Shown here one piece after another: positions 8,600-16,228 of a stretch of DNA of 64,000 nt (position 1 is its first letter; every line of letters begins with the position of its first letter). The stretch lies in contig NZ_QFFU01000016.1 of NCBI RefSeq assembly GCF_003131185.1, positions 1 to 64,000 on the forward strand. Direction: 5' to 3'. The notes below the pieces were generated by a model. That model ran no database searches and was not told the DNA's origin. It saw nothing but the letters and a program-made list of their open reading frames with translations. Position numbers and translations under genes: made by a program. The DNA comes from Pseudomonas ovata (GTDB lineage Bacteria; Pseudomonadota; Gammaproteobacteria; Pseudomonadales; Pseudomonadaceae).

Positions 8600-9445
8600 T
8601 CAGAGGCCCAGCAGTTGCCTGGCCGCCAGGTACAACGGTGTGCCGGGCTCGCCCAGTTGCAGCACCACATCGAAATGATTGCGGCCCGGCGCCTTGACCC
8701 CTTGCCCTGACAAACCCTCGCGACACCAGGCGTCGAGATAGTCATGGGACTGGCGAGCAAACGCTTCGCTTTCAAGCGCGCCGTAGCTGATTTTCAGCGG
8801 TGTGTCGTGTGCTGGCAGGTGAAACTGCGGGCTGTTGCGCCGGGCCGACACTTCATCAAGATGCATCCAGGCATTGATATGGGTGGCCAGCAAGGGCTGC
8901 AGGTCGAACAGTCCACTGATCGGCAAGGCACCGTGCAGCACCGAGGGCGGTACGCCGTAGTCTTGATGCCAGCCGCCCGCCAGCAGCATGCCCACCAGAT
9001 GCCCGCCGGCCGAACTGCCGCTGGCCACGATGCGCGCAGGGTCGCCGCCGAATTCGGCAATATGCCGATGGACCCAGGCCAGGGCGCGCCGGGTCTGGTC
9101 GACGATGTGATCCAGCGTCACGGCTGGCGCCAGGTCGTAATCGATCACCACCACACAGGCGCCCGCCTGGGTCAGCGCCGGCGCCATGAAGGCCGAGTCG
9201 GCCTTGGACAGGGCGCGCCAGTACCCGCCGTGAATGAACAACAGCACCGGCGCATCAGGCTGCGCGGCCGGAAAAACATCCAGCCGCTCACCACTGCCCG
9301 GGCCGTAGGCGACGTCCCTGATCACCGGCAAACTGGCGTGCGCGGCCTCGCTCAGGCTGCGGTACAACCGGGGATAGTGCTCATAGTCGGCCACGCTGGC
9401 GCGGGCGTTGTACTGCACATCGTAATAATCGTCGAGCGTGGCCAT
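8600..9445 (-). CDS. Alpha/beta hydrolase (esterase / arylformamidase-like)
   Basis: A 281-aa soluble alpha/beta-hydrolase. The oxyanion motif is HGGYW (LLFIHGGYWRALSKADSAF), the nucleophile elbow GSSAGG (VASGSSAGGHLVG), and the catalytic His is probably in GRNHFDVV near the C terminus. HGGYW plus GxSAGG is the pattern of the hormone-sensitive-lipase / kynurenine-formamidase-like group, so a small ester or N-formyl aromatic amine is a plausible substrate; this is inference. The ATG at 9445 begins MATLDDYYDVQYNAR, matching the typical N terminus. It lies upstream of the AraC gene on the same strand, and both have CGGATAG repeats. Confidence 0.83.
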   Translation of the reverse strand: MATLDDYYDVQYNARASVADYEHYPRLYRSLSEAAHASLPVIRDVAYGPGSGERLDVFPAAQPDAPVLLFIHGGYWRALSKADSAFMAPALTQAGACVVVIDYDLAPAVTLDHIVDQTRRALAWVHRHIAEFGGDPARIVASGSSAGGHLVGMLLAGGWHQDYGVPPSVLHGALPISGLFDLQPLLATHINAWMHLDEVSARRNSPQFHLPAHDTPLKISYGALESEAFARQSHDYLDAWCREGLSGQGVKAPGRNHFDVVLQLGEPGTPLYLAARQLLGL

Positions 9446-9498
9446 GGTCGTCTCCGCCTGAGTCCGGTGTCGATTAGGCCGCAAGCGGCGGGCCACGG

Positions 9499-9533
9499 CT
9501 ATCCGCCAGGGTGTGCATGACTATCCGGATAGT
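9499..9533. promoter_or_regulatory. Candidate AraC operator upstream of the alpha/beta hydrolase
   Basis: CTATCCG occurs at 9499-9505 and 9521-9527, again with a 22-bp period. The second copy is embedded in the palindrome ACTATCCGGATAGT (9520-9533). Read on the minus strand these are CGGATAG repeats, as found at 8374-8402. The block lies about 55-90 bp upstream of the hydrolase start, a suitable activator position. Confidence 0.6.
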
Positions 9534-9701
9534 TGAAGGACGGCAATGAAGAGGCGCACTGCATAGGCTAGAACTTGTTGATAATCACTCGCATAAATAG
9601 GTGATTGGCGTCGATCCACGTCCATCTGACCGGCAAAGGGTGCGGCGCACGGCCAGTACCTCTACAATGCGCGCTTTGCCCTGCGCCGGATCTCGCTCGT
9701 C

Positions 9702-11705
9702 ATGTCCTTACCCAAGCACCACCTCGAACTGCTCAGCCCTGCCCGCGACGTCAGCATTGCCCGCGAGGCCATTTTGCATGGCGCCGATGCCGTGTACATT
9801 GGCGGGCCGAGCTTTGGCGCACGGCACAACGCCAGTAACGAGGTCAGCGAGATTGCCGAGCTGGTGAAGTTCGCCCGCCGCTACCATGCGCGGATCTTCA
9901 CCACCCTCAACACCATCCTGCACGATGATGAGCTGGAGCCGGCGCGCAAGATGATTCACCAGCTCTACGATGCCGGTGTCGATGCCCTGATCGTGCAGGA
10001 CCTGGGGGTCATGGAGCTGGACATTCCGCCCATCGAGCTGCATGCCAGCACCCAGACCGACATCCGCACCCTGGCGCGGGCGCAGTTTCTCGACCAGGCC
10101 GGCTTCTCGCAACTGGTCCTGGCTCGCGAGCTGAACCTGGAGCAGATCCGCGAGATCGCCGACGGCACCGACGCCGCTGTCGAGTTCTTCATTCATGGCG
10201 CGCTGTGCGTGGCCTTCTCCGGGCAGTGCAACATTTCCCATGCGCACACCGGGCGCAGCGCCAACCGCGGCGACTGCTCCCAGGCCTGCCGCCTGCCCTA
10301 CACGCTCAAGGACGACCAGGGCCGTGTGGTGGCGTTCGAAAAGCACCTGCTGTCGATGAAGGACAACAACCAGAGTGCCAACCTGCGGGCGCTGGTCGAG
10401 GCCGGTGTGCGTTCGTTCAAGATCGAGGGCCGCTACAAGGATGTGAGCTATGTGAAGAACATCACCGCTTACTACCGTCAGCGCCTGGACGAAATCCTCA
10501 ACGATCGCCCGGACCTGGCCCGCGCTTCCAGCGGCCACACCGCGCACTTTTTCGTGCCTGATCCGGAAAAGACCTTTCACCGTGGCAGCACTGACTATTT
10601 CGTGTCCGACCGCAAGATCGACATCGGTGCCTTCGACACCCCGACCTTCACCGGCCTGCCGGTGGGCACCGTCGAGAAGGTCAACAAGCGCGACCTGATC
10701 GCCGTGACCCATGAGCCACTGTCCAACGGCGACGGCCTCAACGTGCAGGTAAAGCGTGAAGTGGTCGGCTTTCGCGCCAACATCGCCGAGCTCAAGGGTG
10801 AGTTCGAAGAAGACGGCGAGAAGCGCTGGCGCTACCGGGTCGAACCCAACGAGATGCCGGCTGCCCTGGCCAGCGTGCGCCCCAACCAGCCGCTAAGCCG
10901 CAACCTGGACCATAACTGGCAGCAAGCGCTGGCCCGCACCTCGGCCGAGCGCCGTATCGGCATCCAGTGGAAGGCGCAGCTGCGTGAAGAGCGTCTGAGC
11001 CTGTGTGCCACCAGCGAGGAAGGCGTCAGTGCCACGGTCACGCTGGAAGGCCCGTTCGGCACGGCGAACAAACCCGAGCAGGCGCTGGAACAGTTGCGTG
11101 ACCTGCTGACCCAGCTGGGCACCACGATCTACCATGCCCAGGACGTGAAGCTTGACGCCCCACAAGCCTTCTTCATCCCCAACTCGCAGCTCAAGGCCCT
11201 GCGCCGCGAAGCCATCGAGGCCCTGGAAACCGCGCGCCTTGCAGCCCATCCACGGGGTGGTCGCAAGGCCGAGACCAGCCCGCCGCCGGTCTACCCTGAG
11301 TCGCACCTGTCGTTCCTGGCCAACGTGTACAACCAGAAGGCGCGTGATTTCTATCATCGTCATGGCGTGCAGTTGATCGATGCGGCCTACGAGGCCCACG
11401 AAGAAACCGGTGACGTGCCGGTGATGATCACCAAGCATTGCCTGCGCTTCTCGTTCAACCTGTGCCCCAAGCAGGCCAAGGGCGTGACCGGCGTACGCAC
11501 CAAGGTGGCCCCGATGCAACTGGTGCATGGTGATGAAGTGCTGACCCTGACCTTCGATTGCAAGCCATGCGAGATGCATGTGGTGGGCAAGATGAAGGGC
11601 CATATCCTCGACCTGCCGCTGCCGGGCAGCGACAAGGCCGGGATCGTCGGGCATATCAGCCCTGAAGACCTGCTCAAGACCGTCAAGCGCCACGCCCCGC
11701 ATTGA
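9702..11705 (+). CDS. rlhA: U32-family RNA hydroxylation protein (RlhA/YdcP-like)
   Basis: A 667-aa U32 'peptidase-family' protein. The N terminus is LELLSPARDVSIAREAILHGADAVYIGG. The U32 signature with Cys residues (HGALCVAFSGQCNIS, NRGDCSQACRLPY) is at residues ~165-200, then the C-terminal extension with KQAKGVTG, CKPCEMHVVGKMKGHILDLPLPG. The length matches the long-form member RlhA, known in E. coli to introduce 5-hydroxycytidine into 23S rRNA, rather than the ~450-aa TrhP. The Cys residues would ligate an iron-sulfur cluster. It is a single gene, convergent with the HD-domain gene. Rather than a protease it is most likely an RNA-modifying enzyme; the distinction from TrhP rests on length. 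Confidence 0.8.
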   Translation: MSLPKHHLELLSPARDVSIAREAILHGADAVYIGGPSFGARHNASNEVSEIAELVKFARRYHARIFTTLNTILHDDELEPARKMIHQLYDAGVDALIVQDLGVMELDIPPIELHASTQTDIRTLARAQFLDQAGFSQLVLARELNLEQIREIADGTDAAVEFFIHGALCVAFSGQCNISHAHTGRSANRGDCSQACRLPYTLKDDQGRVVAFEKHLLSMKDNNQSANLRALVEAGVRSFKIEGRYKDVSYVKNITAYYRQRLDEILNDRPDLARASSGHTAHFFVPDPEKTFHRGSTDYFVSDRKIDIGAFDTPTFTGLPVGTVEKVNKRDLIAVTHEPLSNGDGLNVQVKREVVGFRANIAELKGEFEEDGEKRWRYRVEPNEMPAALASVRPNQPLSRNLDHNWQQALARTSAERRIGIQWKAQLREERLSLCATSEEGVSATVTLEGPFGTANKPEQALEQLRDLLTQLGTTIYHAQDVKLDAPQAFFIPNSQLKALRREAIEALETARLAAHPRGGRKAETSPPPVYPESHLSFLANVYNQKARDFYHRHGVQLIDAAYEAHEETGDVPVMITKHCLRFSFNLCPKQAKGVTGVRTKVAPMQLVHGDEVLTLTFDCKPCEMHVVGKMKGHILDLPLPGSDKAGIVGHISPEDLLKTVKRHAPH

Positions 11706-11728
11706 TGTAGCCAGCCTGGGCCTCGGCC

Positions 11729-12352
11729 CTACGCTTCAAGCTCACGAATCTCGGCTTCGATATTGCGCCGCGCCGGGGCCTCCCAGCGCGCCCTGCCCGG
11801 CTCGGTGGTGAAGATCACCGGACGCTGGAGAAATTTCTTCAACACTGCCGCTCGGCCGGGGCGGTAAAGCGCGTCTGGAAAACGCCCGTATTCACGCCGC
11901 ACCGCTTCGGTGTAGGTCCGGTAAGCCGGCGCGTCGGCGCCCAGGATCGACAGGTCGATGTCCACCAGCAGCCGCTGATCATGGGTGCTGGCCGGCTGCC
12001 GGTGATCAGTGGCCATGATCAGGTCGATCACTGCCTGGCGGCAGTGATCGAGTCCTGCGCAGGCCAGCACCTCGCCTGCCAGATCGGCGCTGCGCGCTTC
12101 GTTGTCCTGGCGGCTCGGGTCGTAGATCGCGTCGTGGTACCAGATGGCCAATTCCACTTGCAGCGGCGCTTCGGCAAGGTCGCGCAGTTCATCGAAGCCT
12201 TGCAGGCAGGCCAGGATATGCGTGGCGTTGTGGTAATGCCGACCCGGCTCAGCGTACAGCGTGCGCAGTTGCTCGAAACGCTCAGGTGCCGGTGGCGCGC
12301 CCAATGCCGTCCATAGACGCTGCCAGCGCTCGTGTTGCAGTTCACTGTTCAT
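11729..12352 (-). CDS. HD-domain metal-dependent phosphohydrolase
   Basis: A 207-aa protein of the predicted metal-dependent HD superfamily. The metal ligands are visible as RHYHNATHI (~residue 36), the HD pair in IWYHDAIYD (~65) and later DHR/DIDLSILG. The family includes nucleotide or phosphate-ester phosphohydrolases, but no substrate can be given. The start at 12352 (MNSELQHERWQRLW) overlaps the 3' end of the GNAT gene by 11 bases, so the two are co-transcribed. It is convergent with rlhA, with only 23 bp between the stops. Confidence 0.82.
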   Translation of the reverse strand: MNSELQHERWQRLWTALGAPPAPERFEQLRTLYAEPGRHYHNATHILACLQGFDELRDLAEAPLQVELAIWYHDAIYDPSRQDNEARSADLAGEVLACAGLDHCRQAVIDLIMATDHRQPASTHDQRLLVDIDLSILGADAPAYRTYTEAVRREYGRFPDALYRPGRAAVLKKFLQRPVIFTTEPGRARWEAPARRNIEAEIRELEA

Positions 12353-12854
12353 CCAGCACTTTCTCCATATGGGTGGTCTGCCACACCGGGTCGCTTTCGA
12401 CGTCAACGGTTACAAAACCGTGCTTTTCCCAGAAGCGAATGGCGCCCGGCAGAAACGGGTGAGTGTGCAGGTACAGCACGTCGACCGCATCGGCCCGCGC
12501 CTGCTCGCAGATGACCTCAAACAGCCGGCCGGCCAGGCCGGCGCTGCGCCACGCAGGGTCGACGAACAGGCGCACGATTTCCACGGTCTTGCGGCCCTGG
12601 TAATCGAGCTGCGCAAAACGATGATCGTACGGCAGGTAGCCGAGGGCGGCGACAATCTGCCCGTGCACTTTGGCAATCAGGAAATGGCCATCGGCATCAT
12701 TGAGGTAGACCTGCTCGAAACCGGCCAGGTCGGCGGGCAGTACATCGGGGTCGAGCATGGGAAAGATCTGCGCCCGGGCGTGCATCACGAACGCAAGAAT
12801 CGCGGCGATGTCCGCGGGACGTGCAGGGTTAATCTGCGGGATCGATTCGGGCAT
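12342..12854 (-). CDS. GNAT-family N-acetyltransferase
   Basis: A 170-aa acetyltransferase. The GNAT core includes VEIVRLFVDPAWRSAGLAGRLFEVICEQARA (acetyl-CoA pyrophosphate loop, R/Q-x-x-G-x-A variant RSAGLAG) and the C-terminal FLPGAIRFWEKHGFVTVD. The substrate is not evident. It is first in a two-gene unit with the HD phosphohydrolase and divergent from nirB, 410 bp away. Confidence 0.85.
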   Translation of the reverse strand: MPESIPQINPARPADIAAILAFVMHARAQIFPMLDPDVLPADLAGFEQVYLNDADGHFLIAKVHGQIVAALGYLPYDHRFAQLDYQGRKTVEIVRLFVDPAWRSAGLAGRLFEVICEQARADAVDVLYLHTHPFLPGAIRFWEKHGFVTVDVESDPVWQTTHMEKVLDEQ

Positions 12855-12931
12855 TGATTGAGTTCACCAGTCTGAAACACAAGATTAATAGACCTGTTCA
12901 TGCACAGATTTACAGCCTTATGGACCGTTGC

Positions 12932-12948
12932 GCACCATTTAAAGGCAA
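12932..12948 (+). promoter_or_regulatory. NtrC-like binding site upstream of nirB
   Basis: GCACCATTTAAAGGCAA resembles the NtrC dyad GCACCA-N3-5-TGGTGC with an imperfect right half. It lies about 70-80 bp upstream of the sigma-54-like promoter, the usual enhancer distance. The call is inferred from the partial match and the nitrogen-assimilation context. Confidence 0.4.
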
Positions 12949-13013
12949 CCTTGCATCAACCTGAAACCTTGACCAATGCCTGCAAACGCCCGGTTTACAA
13001 GGCTTTGCGCAAG

Positions 13014-13030
13014 CTGGCACAAGCTCTGCA
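13014..13030 (+). promoter_or_regulatory. Sigma-54-type promoter of nirBD
   Basis: CTGGCACAAGCTCTGCA fits YTGGCACGRNNNTTGCW with the essential GG (-24) and GC (-12) exactly 12 bases apart and two mismatches elsewhere. It predicts a transcript starting near 13040 and a leader of about 220 nt. Sigma-54/NtrC control is usual for nitrate and nitrite assimilation in Pseudomonas. Confidence 0.6.
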
Positions 13031-13187
13031 TTGCTGTTGCCAACCCCGCCCTTCGTGTGGCCGGGCTGCCCCGGCCGATCGACGCTGATCGCCACTCTTG
13101 CCCAGGCATGTGCCGGCAGAGGCCAAAGGGCACCAGGTGCATCCGGCAACGACGCCCCGATGACACCCTATAACCAGAACAGGCAAA

Positions 13188-13225
13188 GGCGCCTGGAACC
13201 GAAAGGTTCCGGGCGCCTTTTTTTT
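13188..13225 (+). terminator. Intrinsic terminator in the nirB leader (attenuator)
   Basis: A perfect or near-perfect 13-bp stem (GGCGCCTGGAACC / GGTTCCGGGCGCC, loop GAAA) is followed by eight T on the plus strand. The upstream gene is divergent, so this terminator cannot end another plus-strand gene here. It must act inside the nirB leader, as in NasT/NasR (ANTAR)-type antitermination. Confidence 0.85.
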
Positions 13226-13263
13226 GCTTCACAAAACCTGATTGGCCTAGGCCGGGACGTGCT

Positions 13264-15825
13264 ATGAACTCCACAGTCTTGACTCACAACGATGTAAAAA
13301 CACTGATCGTCATCGGCAATGGCATGGTCGGTCATCATTGCGTCGAGCAGTTGATTGCGGGCGGCGCACTTGAACGCTATCGCATCCATGTCTTCGGCGA
13401 AGAAGCGCAGCGGGCCTATGACCGCGTGCACTTGTCGGAATACTTTGGCGGCCGCGATGCCGAATCCCTGGCCATGAGTGCCGCAGCGCTCTACGAGCAG
13501 CCCGGCCTGAGCCTGCACCTGGGCGTGCCGGTGCTGGAGATCGACCGCAGCCGTCGCGAAGTCATCACCGCCCACGGCAGCTTTGCCTACGACAAGCTGG
13601 TGCTGGCCACCGGTTCCTACCCGTTCGTGCCGCCCATCGAAGGCGCCGAGGGCGACTCGCGCCTGGTGTACCGCACCCTGGCCGACCTGGACACCATCCG
13701 CGCTGCCGCCGCCAAGGCGCGCCGAGGCGTGGTGGTCGGCGGTGGCCTGCTGGGCCTGGAAGCGGCCAATGCGCTCAAGTCCCTGGGGCTGGAAGCCCAT
13801 GTGGTGGAGTTCGCCCCACGCCTGATGCCGGTGCAGCTCGATGAACTCGGCGGCGCAGCCCTCAAGGCCCGTATCGAAGCCCTGGGCGTCGGCGTGCACC
13901 TGTCGCGCGCCACTCAGTCGATCAGCGCCGGCAGCGAATACCGTTACCGCATGAACTTTGCCGGCGACGAATTCCTGGAAACCGACCTGATCGTCTTCTC
14001 TGCCGGCATTCGCCCGCAAGACGCCCTGGCGCGCCAGTGCGAGCTGGAGCTGGGCCCGCGTGGCGGGGTCAACATCAATGAACACTGCCTCACCAGCGAT
14101 GCCGATATCTTCGCCATCGGTGAGTGTGCGGCCTGGAATGGCAGTGTGTTCGGCCTGGTCGCACCCGGCTACCAGATGGCCCGCAGCGTGGCGGCGCAAT
14201 TATGCGAACAGGATGCCGAGTCGTTCTTCGGCGCTGACATGTCGACCAAGCTCAAGCTGCTGGGCGTGGATGTCGGCTCCATCGGCGACGCCCACGGCGC
14301 CCTGGCCGGTGCGGTCAGCTACCGCTACATCGACGAAGCCACTGCCAGCTACCGTCGTCTTGTCGTCTCGGCCGATGGCAAGCAGGTGCTGGGCGCGGTG
14401 CTGGTGGGTGACAACAGCTACTACGACACCCTGCTGCAATACGCCCAGAACGGCATCGCCCTGCCCGCTGACCCGGCCAGCCTGATCCTGCCGCACAGCG
14501 ACGGCGCCCCGGCGCTGGGCGCCGACGCCCTGCCCGCCACGGCAACCATCTGCTCGTGCCACAACGTCAGCAAGGGTTCGATCTGCGCCGCCATCGACGG
14601 CGGCTGCACGGACCTGGCCGGTATCAAGGCCTGCACCAAGGCGGCCACCGGATGCGGCGGCTGCGCGGCCCTGCTCAAGCAGGTGTTCGAACATGAACTG
14701 ATTGCCCGTGGGGTGAGCGTCGACAAGAGCCTGTGCGAGCACTTCGCCTACACCCGCCAGGAGCTGTATTCGATCGTGCGGGTCGAGAACATCGAAAGCT
14801 TCGACGAACTGCTGCATCACCATGGCAAGGGCGAACAGGGCTGCGACATCTGCAAGCCGGCGGTGGGTTCGATCCTGGCGTCGTGCTGGAACCGGCCGAT
14901 CACCGACCCGTTGCTGATCCCGTTGCAGGACACCAATGACACCTTCATGGCCAATATGCAGAAGAACGGCACCTACTCGGTGGTGCCGCGCATTCCCGGC
15001 GGTGAAGTGACGCCAGACGGCTTGATCGCCATCGGCGCGGTGGCCAAGAAATATGACCTGTACACCAAGATCACCGGCGGCCAGCGCATCGACCTGTTCG
15101 GCGCGCAACTGCACGAGCTGCCGGACATCTGGAGCGAACTGATCGCCGCCGGCTTCGAGACCGGCCATGCCTACGGCAAGTCGACCCGCACGGTGAAATC
15201 CTGCGTGGGCAGCACCTGGTGCCGCTATGGCGTGCAAGACAGCGTGGCCATGGCCTTGCGCATCGAGGATCGCTACAAGGGCCTGCGCTCACCGCACAAG
15301 CTCAAGTTCGCGGTCAGCGGCTGCACCCGCGAGTGCGCCGAGGCGCAGAGCAAGGACGTGGGCATCATCGCCACCGAGAACGGCTGGAACCTGTACGTCT
15401 CCGGCAACGGCGGCATGCGCCCGCGCCACGCCGAGCTGTTCGCCACCGACCTGGATGACGAGACGCTGATCCGCTACATCGACCGCTTCCTGATGCTTTA
15501 CATCCGCACCGCCGACAAACTGCAACGCACCTCGGTATGGCGCGAGTCGCTCGAAGGCGGCCTGGATTACCTCAAGGCGGTGATCATCGACGACAGCCTG
15601 GGCCTGGCCGCCGAGCTTGAGTCGCAAATGCAACTGGTGGTCGACCGCTATGAATGCGAATGGGCCAACGCCCTGAAGGACCCGGAAAAACTCAAGCGCT
15701 TCCGCACCTTCGTCAACGACAAGCGCCAGGACCCGGACGTGCACTTTGTGCGTGAGCGCGAGCAGCGTCGCCCGGCACGCGCCGATGAACTCAACCTGAT
15801 TCCCCTGTTCAAGGAGGTGGTGTAA
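13264..15825 (+). CDS. nirB: Assimilatory nitrite reductase [NAD(P)H], large subunit
   Basis: An 853-aa siroheme nitrite reductase subunit reducing nitrite to ammonium with NAD(P)H. Domains in order: FAD/NAD-binding disulfide-reductase-like module (VIGNGMVGHHCVEQL; VVGGGLLGLEAANAL; FAIGECAAW), NirB ferredoxin-like/BFD [2Fe-2S] segment (CSCHNVSKG...CTKAATGCGGC, ~residues 425-460), then the nitrite/sulfite reductase half with siroheme/[4Fe-4S] Cys pairs (VKSCVGSTWCRYG and SGCTRECAEAQSKD, ~640-700). The length is standard. The start ATG at 13264 gives MNSTVLTHNDVKTLIVIGNG. It overlaps nirD by one base. No nitrate reductase or nitrate transporter follows, so those must be elsewhere. Confidence 0.97.
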   Translation: MNSTVLTHNDVKTLIVIGNGMVGHHCVEQLIAGGALERYRIHVFGEEAQRAYDRVHLSEYFGGRDAESLAMSAAALYEQPGLSLHLGVPVLEIDRSRREVITAHGSFAYDKLVLATGSYPFVPPIEGAEGDSRLVYRTLADLDTIRAAAAKARRGVVVGGGLLGLEAANALKSLGLEAHVVEFAPRLMPVQLDELGGAALKARIEALGVGVHLSRATQSISAGSEYRYRMNFAGDEFLETDLIVFSAGIRPQDALARQCELELGPRGGVNINEHCLTSDADIFAIGECAAWNGSVFGLVAPGYQMARSVAAQLCEQDAESFFGADMSTKLKLLGVDVGSIGDAHGALAGAVSYRYIDEATASYRRLVVSADGKQVLGAVLVGDNSYYDTLLQYAQNGIALPADPASLILPHSDGAPALGADALPATATICSCHNVSKGSICAAIDGGCTDLAGIKACTKAATGCGGCAALLKQVFEHELIARGVSVDKSLCEHFAYTRQELYSIVRVENIESFDELLHHHGKGEQGCDICKPAVGSILASCWNRPITDPLLIPLQDTNDTFMANMQKNGTYSVVPRIPGGEVTPDGLIAIGAVAKKYDLYTKITGGQRIDLFGAQLHELPDIWSELIAAGFETGHAYGKSTRTVKSCVGSTWCRYGVQDSVAMALRIEDRYKGLRSPHKLKFAVSGCTRECAEAQSKDVGIIATENGWNLYVSGNGGMRPRHAELFATDLDDETLIRYIDRFLMLYIRTADKLQRTSVWRESLEGGLDYLKAVIIDDSLGLAAELESQMQLVVDRYECEWANALKDPEKLKRFRTFVNDKRQDPDVHFVREREQRRPARADELNLIPLFKEVV

Positions 15826-16202
15826 TGAGCCAGACCCACGAAGCGTATGCCGAACACGCCCAGACCGCCGCCCTGCACTGGCAAACCCTGTGCGAGCGCC
15901 AGGACCTGGTCGCCAACTCCGGCGTGGTGGCCTGGTTCAACGACCGCCAGGTGGCGCTGTTCTACCTGCCAGGTCAGGAACAGGCCCTGTATGCGATGGA
16001 CAACCGTGACCCGAAGTCAGGCGCCAATGTGATCGGCCGTGGCCTGCTGGGCAAGCTGGGCGACGACCTGGTGATTGCCTCGCCGCTGTATAAGCAGCAT
16101 TTCCGTTTGCACGACGGCAGCTGCCTGGAATACCCCGAGCAAAAGCTGGAAGTGTGGCCGGTGCGCTTGAATGGCGAGTGGGTCGAGATTGCCGCACGTT
16201 GA
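15825..16202 (+). CDS. nirD: Nitrite reductase [NAD(P)H], small subunit
   Basis: A 125-aa NirD with a Rieske-like fold (SGVVAWFNDRQVALFYLP; MDNRDPKSGANVIGRGLLG; ASPLYKQHFRLHDGSCLEYP). The CxH...CxxH iron-sulfur ligands of true Rieske proteins are absent, as is normal for NirD. It is translationally coupled to nirB through a TAATG overlap and completes the cytoplasmic nitrite reductase. The family normally precedes nasA/nasC-type nitrate reductase genes; here it is followed by a convergent sugar epimerase gene. Confidence 0.95.
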   Translation: MSQTHEAYAEHAQTAALHWQTLCERQDLVANSGVVAWFNDRQVALFYLPGQEQALYAMDNRDPKSGANVIGRGLLGKLGDDLVIASPLYKQHFRLHDGSCLEYPEQKLEVWPVRLNGEWVEIAAR

Positions 16203-16228
16203 CCGCGCCACGCTGCAGACCGGTTGCG

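Larger units (their letters stand above)
12855..13263. other. Intergenic regulatory region between the GNAT gene and nirB
   Basis: A 409-bp non-coding region between divergent starts. From left to right it holds an NtrC-like half-site pair, a sigma-54-type -24/-12 promoter, a GC-rich hairpin (GGCCGG/CCGGCC at 13059-13076), an outer TGCCGG...CCGGCA pairing, and a strong intrinsic terminator 38 bp before the nirB ATG. No small ORF with a convincing RBS was seen. Confidence 0.7.

Noticed and set aside
13188..13225. The hairpin before nirB as an ordinary terminator of an upstream gene.
   Set aside because: The nearest upstream genes are on the other strand, so no plus-strand transcript from a known gene needs ending there. 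The leader-attenuator reading was kept instead.
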